This document shows, in pieces, positions 1 through 5,912 of a stretch of 18,336 nt of DNA. The translations under genes and the position numbers were made by a program. The stretch comes from JAADHY01 sp964428935 (GTDB lineage: Bacteria > Planctomycetota > Planctomycetia > Planctomycetales > Planctomycetaceae), in contig CAYSAG010000079.1 in the NCBI GenBank assembly GCA_964428935.1, positions 1 to 18,336 of the forward strand. Reading direction: 5' to 3'. Each line of letters begins with the position of its first letter. Within the stretch, counting starts at the first letter, position 1. The notes under the pieces were generated by a model. The model was not told the DNA's origin. It was given only the letters and a program-made list of their open reading frames with translations, and did no database searches.

Positions 1-921
1 GTACTGACTCAGATCGGCTTGGGCTACATTTTCGTTTACCTGCTGCTGGGGCGTCGCTTTTGGATTCAGGTCACGGCAGCCGTAGTCATTTTGCTTGGCT
101 ACTGGTACTTCTTTTACCAGTACACCGCTCCGCCGGCCGAACGGAACGCTTTGAAGGAGTACTTGGCCGAGGTGCATGGGTTGGGAGAGGAAGAAATCAG
201 CCAGTTCACCGGCCTGGCCGCTCATTGGAACAAGCACGTCAACGCCGCGGCGGCCGTCGACCGCGAGCTCCTGAACTGGTTTCCGCGGAATGAGGAGCCG
301 TGGCGAGGCAGAAGATTTTGGATCAACCGGGGAGGCTACCAGACGCTCAATTTCATTCCCTCGATTGTGACCATGCTGTTAGGCGTCTTCGCCGGACGGC
401 TGTTGCGGAGCGATGTGGAGCAGGAAGAGAAATTGAAGGTCCTGGTGTACGCCGCGGCCGGTTGCCTCGCCTTCGCTCTAGCCATCGACACCAACATTTG
501 GCCGGACGCCATTCGCGAGTGGACGGGAGCGAATTGGAGTCTGTGCCCGGTGGTCAAACGAATTTGGACTCCCAGTTGGACTATTTTCAGCGGCGGCTGG
601 GCTTTTGCTCTGCTGGCTGCATTTTATTGGCTCATTGAAATCAAAGGCCGGCGGCGATGGTGTTTCCCGTTCGTCGTCGTGGGAATGAACTCCATTACCA
701 TGTACATGATGGCTCAACTGATGAAGCCCTGGGTCGGTCGGATGCTGAAAATCCACTTGGGGACCGTCGACACGATTTTCGGGTGGAAACAGGGAATCTG
801 CTACTACTTGTTCTCGAGCGACTTCGTCTACATGCCGATTCTGCACGCGTGCGTGGTGCTGTTGGTGTTGTGGCTGATTTGCCTGTGGCTGTACCACCAC
901 CGCATTTTCATTCGAATTTGA
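1..921 (+). CDS. Partial DUF5009/HGSNAT-like membrane acyltransferase (C-terminal part)
   Basis: The frame is open from the first base and stops with TGA at 919-921, so the N-terminus lies outside the window. About 306 residues remain and contain roughly seven hydrophobic segments: near residues 5-16, 22-42, 115-132, 145-162, 198-215, 220-245 and 275-300. A soluble loop (about 45-110) contains NWFPRNEEPW and GGYQTLNFIPS. The C-terminal part has VVGMNSITMYMMAQ followed by a last helix and a short basic tail. This layout resembles the DUF5009 / heparan-alpha-glucosaminide N-acetyltransferase (NagX-like) family, thought to move acetyl groups across the inner membrane onto sugars. The catalytic His of that family would lie upstream and is not visible. 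The substrate is unknown. Isoleucine is mostly ATT, as in the genes at 2.8-11.2 kb. Confidence 0.7.
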   Translation, partial: VLTQIGLGYIFVYLLLGRRFWIQVTAAVVILLGYWYFFYQYTAPPAERNALKEYLAEVHGLGEEEISQFTGLAAHWNKHVNAAAAVDRELLNWFPRNEEPWRGRRFWINRGGYQTLNFIPSIVTMLLGVFAGRLLRSDVEQEEKLKVLVYAAAGCLAFALAIDTNIWPDAIREWTGANWSLCPVVKRIWTPSWTIFSGGWAFALLAAFYWLIEIKGRRRWCFPFVVVGMNSITMYMMAQLMKPWVGRMLKIHLGTVDTIFGWKQGICYYLFSSDFVYMPILHACVVLLVLWLICLWLYHHRIFIRI

Positions 922-1322
922 CGGCCCTTGCTTGAGCCGCCTAATTCTGTTCGAGACGGCCACCACGGAGGAGCGTCGAGCGTCGGCGGGGAGCTGACCG
1001 AGAATGGACGTGGGCGAAGGGGGCCTACCTCTCCGCAGCCGCGGCAGTGGTTGGAAGGGAGGAGGCTGCGAGCGCGGCCGCCGCAGCGGCTCGGGCTGCG
1101 CCGGACGCTGTTGAGACCGTCGCCTGTGCGCGAGGGGCCCCCCGCTGGTGCCCTCTGGGCCAAACGCAAGCTGGCGTCCTGGGGAAGCCGACAGGAGGGA
1201 AGGAGCGAGCCGAAAGGGACGCCGCGGGGACGGGCGGCAACGCGGCTGCAGCACCGGACGCCGAAGTCCTTCGAACGTCTTTCTCTGCGAACGTCAGCCT
1301 CGGCTGGCGGGAAGCCGGCCGC
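922..1322. other. Gene-free spacer, nothing recognised
   Basis: Open frames exist on both strands, but their translations are Arg/Ala/Pro/Gly-rich, lack any recognisable motif and overlap one another, as expected from random GC-rich DNA. No tRNA-like T-arm or convincing terminator for the upstream acyltransferase was seen. Confidence 0.5.
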
Positions 1323-1359
1323 AAAAAAACGGGCGGCCGCCTTTCGACGGACCGCCCGT
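1323..1359 (-). terminator. Rho-independent terminator on the minus strand
   Basis: Read on the minus strand, the arms ACGGGCGG (1359-1352) and CCGCCCGT (1336-1329) form a perfect 8-bp GC-rich stem, followed directly by seven T (1329-1323, overlapping the last stem base). This is the best intrinsic terminator in the window. The nearest upstream minus-strand gene is the RRM protein, whose stop is about 270 nt away, so that gene would have a long 3' UTR. Alternatively it may end an unrecognised small RNA encoded in 1360-1630. Confidence 0.75.
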
Positions 1360-1630
1360 TGTCATCGTTGCTGACCAGCTGCCGCGACGGGGTGATGCCC
1401 GGCCGAGTCCCGTCCCCCGACCCCTCAGCAGCCGCTGCCTCCGTTGTGCGTTGCCGGAGTCGCGGAAACGCCGCAGGCAAGCCCAGTGGGCCGTGCAGGG
1501 CGCATAGAACCTCCGGCGACACCAAACGGACACGGTCGCTGGCACGCCGGACGCAGTTCGAGCCGTTCGGCTGGGCGTCACTCTTTCGACAAAGCATGAC
1601 CGGCCACGCGGCTGGTCTCGGAGGGCTGGT
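1360..1630. other. Long 3' UTR of the RRM gene or unannotated RNA
   Basis: These 271 bases lie between the RRM stop codon and the minus-strand terminator. They hold only modest inverted repeats: GACGGG/CCCGTC near 1386-1413, and AGCCG/CGGCT with a 2-nt spacer near 1561-1572. No protein-like frame and no known RNA family was recognised. Confidence 0.35.
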
Positions 1631-1906
1631 CTACCAGGAGCGATGTCGGCTGGTGCGTTGACGTCGAGGGCGAGCCTCGTTGACCGTGACCCGTCGTCCC
1701 GCGATCTCGGTCTGGTTCAGTCGTTCGATGGCCAGCTCGGCTTCCGCCTCGTCTGGCATCTCGACGAAAGCAAACCCGCGTGAACGGCCCGTCTCCCGGT
1801 CCGTGATGATGTTCACCGAGGCCACCTCACCGTAAGCCTCAAAAGCGCGGCGAACATCTTCCTCGGTCGCACGGTACGCGAGGTTGCCCACGTAAATGTT
1901 GGTCAC
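1631..1906 (-). CDS. RRM-domain RNA-binding protein (Rbp/glycine-rich RBP type)
   Basis: A 91-residue protein that is essentially one RNA-recognition motif. RNP2 is IYVGNL near residues 4-9 and RNP1 is RGFAFVEM near residues 42-49, both with the aromatic residues that stack on RNA bases. A short basic tail follows (PRRQRTSRHRSW), without the Gly-rich extension common in this family. Bacterial proteins of this type occur in cyanobacteria and planctomycetes; in cyanobacteria some are cold-induced and bind mRNA. The frame is open upstream to 2161, but the GTG at 1906-1904 is chosen because AAAGGA lies 8 nt before it and the RRM begins immediately after. The gene stands alone, with an intrinsic terminator about 270 nt downstream. 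Its leader carries an SD-masking stem (separate entry), suggesting translational control, possibly by temperature or by the protein itself. Confidence 0.9.
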   Translation of the reverse strand: MTNIYVGNLAYRATEEDVRRAFEAYGEVASVNIITDRETGRSRGFAFVEMPDEAEAELAIERLNQTEIAGRRVTVNEARPRRQRTSRHRSW

Positions 1907-1996
1907 GTCTACGATCCTTTCTGCAATTCGGACAAACGAACCTAACCAGCGACGCCTCGGTCCGGTCGGCTTGCCCGCTCGCAGCAGAAAGGATCG
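1904..1996 (-). promoter_or_regulatory. SD-sequestering long-range stem in the RRM leader
   Basis: On the minus strand, CGATCCTTTCTGC (1996-1984) is the exact reverse complement of GCAGAAAGGATCG (1924-1912). The second arm contains the AAAGGA ribosome-binding site (1920-1915), 8 nt before the GTG start. The first arm is therefore a 13-nt anti-SD, separated by a 59-nt loop that could itself fold. If paired, initiation would be blocked; melting, protein binding or ribosome movement would be needed to open it. The inverted repeat is seen directly; the regulatory role is inferred from RNA thermometers and autoregulated RNA-binding-protein genes. Confidence 0.7.
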
Positions 1997-2514
1997 AGTC
2001 CTGACGCTTCGAGCCACAAACCGAGGGGATCCTGGCGGCGCAACTAACCTGCTTCTCCAACTAAAACACGTGTCCGGATTGCGCCCGCTTAAAACCTGCT
2101 TTCGACCAAAATTCTTCTTCGAACAGTCGAGTCTCGCAGTTGCGACCGGAAACTGCGCCACGTGCGTCGGACAAGTGAGCCAAGTCTACCACGCCGCCGT
2201 TCGCCTTGCCAACACCGAACGGCACAGTTTTTCAAATTTCACGCACAATCCATTGGAATCCGTCTCATTGAGCCATCGCGAGCACGCGAATTGTCGTTTC
2301 AGCCGGTCGAGACAGGGGGCCTTGCCGAACTTGTGACCGAACGCGAGATCGACCTGACCGGCACGCGTGCGGACGCCGCAGTTCCTTTTCCGGCGGCACC
2401 CGGCACGCAAGTTCGACGGGTCGAAAGGCTCGACGCACCGGCCGACCAAACGTCACGGATCGATTGGCTGTCCGCGCCGGTGCCGGTTGCCTAGAATGAC
2501 TAACCAGTGCCGCT
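1997..2514. other. Gene-free spacer between the divergent RRM and ThiH-like genes
   Basis: This stretch should hold the promoters of the RRM gene (minus) and the ThiH-like gene (plus). The only promoter-like element picked out is TAGAAT at 2492-2497 on the plus strand, a 5/6 match to a -10 box, with no good -35 hexamer at 16-18 nt. Open frames here give low-complexity Arg-rich translations and are not called. Confidence 0.4.
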
Positions 2515-2702
2515 GCCGACCGGGGCAGACGCGGTCGGCGCAGCCGGCGAAGGCTGGCAGCTTCTTGCCGCGGCCGCGTCAGCCAGACGTCGGTTCGACG
2601 ACCAAGCGGCGGCACGCCTACGGGCGAACGCGGCGAACCGGGACCTGCTGTCTTGACGACAGCAGTCGTGAGCCGGGTTGGCGGTCGAGCGTTCGAGCCG
2701 CC
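2515..2702 (+). promoter_or_regulatory. Structured leader with three strong hairpins
   Basis: Three stems lie between a -10-like TAGAAT (2492-2497) and the ThiH-like ATG (2799). The first is GCCGACCG/CGGTCGGC at 2515-2539, with 8-bp arms and a 9-nt loop. The second is CTGCTGTC/GACAGCAG at 2645-2665, with 8-bp arms and a 5-nt loop. The third is GGCGGTCGA paired to TCGA-G-CCGCC at 2680-2702, 9 bp with one bulged G and a 4-nt loop. None is followed by a T-tract, so they do not look like terminators. No thiamin-pyrophosphate riboswitch core was found. They may form a leader RNA of the downstream gene; function unknown. Confidence 0.35.
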
Positions 2703-2798
2703 GCAGCTGGGCTGGCCGCCCGGAGCGCAAGAGGAAGACAACGACCAACGTAACAACAGCCTACGGTCGAACAACGAAGCCGGAGCGGAACGAGGGAC

Positions 2799-4184
2799 AT
2801 GCCAGAGCTGTTGGAGTACAAGAGCCCGGAGTCGATTCGCTTTGCTGAGTTTGCCGACTGGATCCGCCAGACCGACCCCTTCGCCAACGCTCATTTGGAT
2901 TGGGCGGCCGAGGCGGAGCGGGCTCTGCGAGGCGAAATCGTCCTTTCGCCGGCCGAGCGGGAGGAGCTGGCCGAGAAGCTCGAGAAGTGGCGGTACCAGT
3001 TATTCAACCACTACCAGGGACGGTTGTCGGAGCGAGATTGGGAGCTGGCTGACACGCTGGACGTGGCGGCCAACGCCGTGGCGCGTCGGCCGGGTCGTCC
3101 GCCCCGAGCGACGCGGGTCGCCGTCGGAGCGGGCTACGGTCACGCTCAAGAGCTGGCCGACCGCTACGCCGAAGGCTTGGACGAACTGGCCGCGTGGTTT
3201 CAATCGGACGCCGACCTTCCGGCTTTGTACGAAAAGGCTCGGCAGCTCACCCGTCAGAACTTCGCTCCGCGCGACCCGCAAGCCACGGCCTGGCGCATGA
3301 AACTGTACGCTCCTCTCTACCTCTCCAACTACTGCATCAACCACTGTCTGTACTGCGGCTTTCGTTACCCGCACCAATTGGAGCGGATTCATTTGACCGA
3401 AGAGCAGGCTTTGCAGCAGGCGGAGATTTTGTGGCGACGGGGCATTCGCCACGTCTTGCTTGTGGCGGGCGATTTTCCGCAGCGGACCACGGTTTCGTAC
3501 TTCGTGTCGATTGCGGCAAAGCTGCGTGAGCGGGGCTTTCGAGTGGCCATCGAAATCGCTCCGCAAACCACGTCGGCCTACGCGAAGCTGGCCGAGGTCA
3601 GTGTGCGAAGCGTGACGCTGTACCAGGAAACGTACGACGAACAGCGCTACCGCTACTACCACCCGCGCGGCAGCAAAGCGTCTTTCGATTGGCGGTTGGA
3701 GACGCACGACCGAGCCGCCGAGGCTGGCTTCACGCGGCTCGGACTGGGCATTCTGCTCGGCCTGAGCGACCCGGTGCAGGACCTGCTGGCCATGGTTCGT
3801 CACGCCCGCTACCTGAAAGAACGGTTTCCGCACGTCCGAGTGGCCTTCAGCCTGCCCCGGATTCATGAGGCGCCCGACGGGTTCGTGCCTCCGTGTCCAG
3901 TCGACGACGAGCTGTTCGTGCGGCTATACTGTGTTCTTAGAATTGCCTTTCCGACGGCCGACCTGGTGCTGTCGACGCGGGAACGGCCGGAGCTGCGGAA
4001 CCGGTTGGCGGGCTTGTGCATTACGCAAATGAGTGCCGGAAGCTCGACCGCCCCGGGCGGGTACGAAGACGGTTACCAAGAACAGAAGTCGCGCGAGCAG
4101 TTTCCCGTGGTCGACCACCGTTCGCCGGCGGAGGTGGCTCGGTGGCTGCAAGAGCGCGGCTACGAGTTGGTCTGGGAGTTTTAG
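2799..4184 (+). CDS. thiH: ThiH/HydG-family radical SAM tyrosine lyase (2-iminoacetate synthase-like)
   Basis: A 461-residue radical SAM enzyme with CX3CX2C at C179, C183 and C186 (context APLYLSNYCINHCLYCGF), which would bind the [4Fe-4S] cluster that cleaves S-adenosylmethionine. ThiH-like landmarks follow: LYQETYDEQRY, RLETHDRAAEAG, GLGILLGLSD, LSTRERPELRNR, MSAGSSTAPGGYE and DHRSPAEVARWL. Known family members cleave tyrosine to p-cresol plus dehydroglycine, which ThiG uses for the thiamin thiazole. The HydG C-terminal Cys-rich cluster domain is absent (the protein stops at VWEF), so ThiH fits better than HydG. Odd: the cluster motif sits about 95 residues further in than in E. coli ThiH (C85 by recall), so an N-terminal extension is present. 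No thiG/thiF or hydrogenase gene is near. The ATG is preceded closely by GAGGG. The symbol is by family only. Confidence 0.75.
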   Translation: MPELLEYKSPESIRFAEFADWIRQTDPFANAHLDWAAEAERALRGEIVLSPAEREELAEKLEKWRYQLFNHYQGRLSERDWELADTLDVAANAVARRPGRPPRATRVAVGAGYGHAQELADRYAEGLDELAAWFQSDADLPALYEKARQLTRQNFAPRDPQATAWRMKLYAPLYLSNYCINHCLYCGFRYPHQLERIHLTEEQALQQAEILWRRGIRHVLLVAGDFPQRTTVSYFVSIAAKLRERGFRVAIEIAPQTTSAYAKLAEVSVRSVTLYQETYDEQRYRYYHPRGSKASFDWRLETHDRAAEAGFTRLGLGILLGLSDPVQDLLAMVRHARYLKERFPHVRVAFSLPRIHEAPDGFVPPCPVDDELFVRLYCVLRIAFPTADLVLSTRERPELRNRLAGLCITQMSAGSSTAPGGYEDGYQEQKSREQFPVVDHRSPAEVARWLQERGYELVWEF

Positions 4185-4422
4185 CGACTTTCGCAAACGA
4201 GGGCGTGCCGGCTAGCAGTCCGCCCGGACGCCTTTCGACCTTCCGAGACGCGACAGCGCTGGCCGTTGACACCCGGGACTTAACGGAACGCCGTCGGGCC
4301 GGAACGCCGCCCGGCGGTCGGTCGTGGCCCATCACCCGTCACGGACCGCGGCACGGCACGAACACAAGACTCCACAACCGACCTGTCCAGCAACAGCAAG
4401 ACCTTTTCCAGGAGACCGACTG

Positions 4423-5544
4423 GTGAACACGTCCGCTCACCCTCACCAAGACGCCGACCGTTACACGCCGAAAGACTTCGCTCGGCACCCGCTCATGTTC
4501 TACTACGAGGTCACTCAGGCCTGTGACCTGGTTTGTTTGCACTGTCGGGCGTCGGCTCAGCCCAACCCCGCTCCGGGCGAACTGACCACGGAGCAGTCGA
4601 AGTTGTTGCTGGAGCAGGTGGCCAGCTTCGAGCGAAAGCCGACACTGGTCTTCACCGGCGGCGACCCGCTGAAGCGCCGGGACTTGTTCGAGCTGATTCG
4701 GTACGCCGTGAGCTTGGGCATTCCGACGGCGTTGACTCCGTCGGCGACCCCGCTGGCGACGCGGGAGGCGTTCGAGAAAGCCAAAGAGGCGGGCATTCGC
4801 ATGTTAGGCATTAGTCTGGACGGGGCCGACGCTCCCACGCACGACTCGTTCCGAGGCTGGGAAGGCAGCTTCGAGCGGACCATGCAAATGCTGGCCAACG
4901 CCCGCGAGGTCGGCTTGCCCGTGCAGGTCAACACCAGCGTGACCCGTCGCAACTTCCACCAACTGGACGCGCTGGCCGACCTGCTGGCCGACCAGGGCAT
5001 TGCCATGTGGTCGGTCTTTTTCCTGGTGCCGGTCGGACGTGGCGTTGGGGAGGAACGAATCACTCCGGAAGAGTACGAAATTGCCTTCGAAAAACTTTGG
5101 AAGGCGGCTCAGCGGCAGGTGTACGCGGTCAAGACGACCGAGGCTCCGCACTACCGACGTTACGTGTTGCAGCAGAAGCAGGCCTCGGAGGCGTCGCTGC
5201 AGGCCGGACGCGGCCCGGGCCACCGAGCTCCCTTGGGCGTGTGGGACGGTCGAGGCGTCATGTTCGTCAGCCACACCGGCGAAATCTACCCTGCCGGTTT
5301 CTTGCCGGTGGTGTGCGGACGGTTCCCCGAAGTGTCGGTGGTCGACGTCTACCAGAACCACCCCGTCTTCCGAGCTCTGCGGGACCCCGACCAGTTCAAA
5401 GGCAAATGCGGCGTGTGCGAGTACCGCTACATTTGCGGCGGCAGCCGCGCTCGGGCCTACGCGGTCACGGGCGACTACCTGGAGTCGGAACCGGACTGCG
5501 TGTACGAACCGCAGCGAGCCGGCGAGTCGGTGACGGTGCCGTGA
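4423..5544 (+). CDS. Radical SAM/SPASM protein, TIGR04053-like
   Basis: A 373-residue protein. The radical SAM CX3CX2C is at C34, C38 and C41 (TQACDLVCLHCRA), followed by VFTGGDPLKR (GGDP motif) and GISLDGADAPTHD. The C-terminal SPASM region has KCGVCEYRYICGGSRARAYA, with Cys near 329, 332 and 338 and another near 359 (PDCVY), probably ligating an auxiliary cluster. The HTGEIYPAGFLPV and GGSRARAYAVTGDYL segments recall the TIGR04053 (BA_1875) group, close to the NirJ/AhbD haem-modifying enzymes; the substrate of TIGR04053 proteins is unknown to me. The GTG at 4423 is chosen because AGGAG (4410-4414) lies 8 nt upstream; an in-frame ATG at 4324 would add a poorly conserved-looking 33-residue leader. 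It lies 238 bp after the ThiH-like gene, co-oriented, so it could be co-transcribed. A haem link with the downstream cytochrome is conceivable but unproven. Confidence 0.8.
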   Translation: MNTSAHPHQDADRYTPKDFARHPLMFYYEVTQACDLVCLHCRASAQPNPAPGELTTEQSKLLLEQVASFERKPTLVFTGGDPLKRRDLFELIRYAVSLGIPTALTPSATPLATREAFEKAKEAGIRMLGISLDGADAPTHDSFRGWEGSFERTMQMLANAREVGLPVQVNTSVTRRNFHQLDALADLLADQGIAMWSVFFLVPVGRGVGEERITPEEYEIAFEKLWKAAQRQVYAVKTTEAPHYRRYVLQQKQASEASLQAGRGPGHRAPLGVWDGRGVMFVSHTGEIYPAGFLPVVCGRFPEVSVVDVYQNHPVFRALRDPDQFKGKCGVCEYRYICGGSRARAYAVTGDYLESEPDCVYEPQRAGESVTVP

Positions 5545-5912
5545 GGCCGGCGCGGGACCGTGGGTTCGCTCGCCGCCGCTGACACGGCGACCTTTCGCTC
5601 AAGCCGCCAGCCGCTTCGACCGCTCCGTCCCCAACGTCCTCAGCGAGCTGGCTGCACCACGCCGCTCCACCACCAGGACCACACCCCCGTGTCCTCGACT
5701 GTGCCGGACCGACCGTCGGCCGACGTTCGCACGGACGCCCCTTTTCGCTAAAGTCGTGGGTCGTGCCGGGGAGGCGAAGTCTTGCCTGATGCAGGGCGTA
5801 GCGCCTCGCTCCGGGCCGCGCAGTCGTCGAGACGGCCGAAGCCCGACCGCGTGGACAGCCGCGTGACCCGCTGTCGAACCGAAACCGAGTGGCACCGCTG
5901 CGACGCCAACGA
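5545..5912. other. Spacer with possible weak terminator and promoter
   Basis: After the radical SAM stop there is a 6-bp stem TCGCCG/CGGCGA (5570-5590) followed by CCTTTCG, at best a weak terminator. A promoter-like pair at 5726-5754 is listed separately. No protein-like frame was recognised. Confidence 0.35.
5714..5754 (+). promoter_or_regulatory. Putative sigma-70 promoter of the cytochrome gene
   Basis: TTCGCA (5726-5731, 4/6 to the -35 consensus) is 17 nt from TAAAGT (5749-5754, 4/6 to the -10). The same TAAAGT hexamer with 17-nt spacing occurs in front of ispD. A 12-bp perfect palindrome CGTCGGCCGACG (5714-5725) abuts the -35 box and could be an operator, although such GC palindromes arise by chance in this composition. 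Confidence 0.35.

Noticed and set aside
1551..1572. tRNA-like T-loop (AGTTCGAGCC)
   Set aside because: The flanking bases do not form a 5-bp T-stem and no anticodon arm or acceptor stem can be fitted.
1025..1597. Minus-strand frame of 190 codons in the spacer
   Set aside because: Ala/Arg/Pro/Ser-rich, overlaps the intrinsic terminator at 1323-1359 and competing frames on the other strand, and has no recognisable domain.
2490..2798. Possible TPP riboswitch before the ThiH-like gene
   Set aside because: The conserved CTGAGA and downstream GGA/TGCCAGCG-like parts of the thi box were not found.
2265..2894. Minus-strand frame of 209 codons overlapping the start of the ThiH-like gene
   Set aside because: Low-complexity translation, overlaps a real gene start and the leader hairpins; no RBS or motif.
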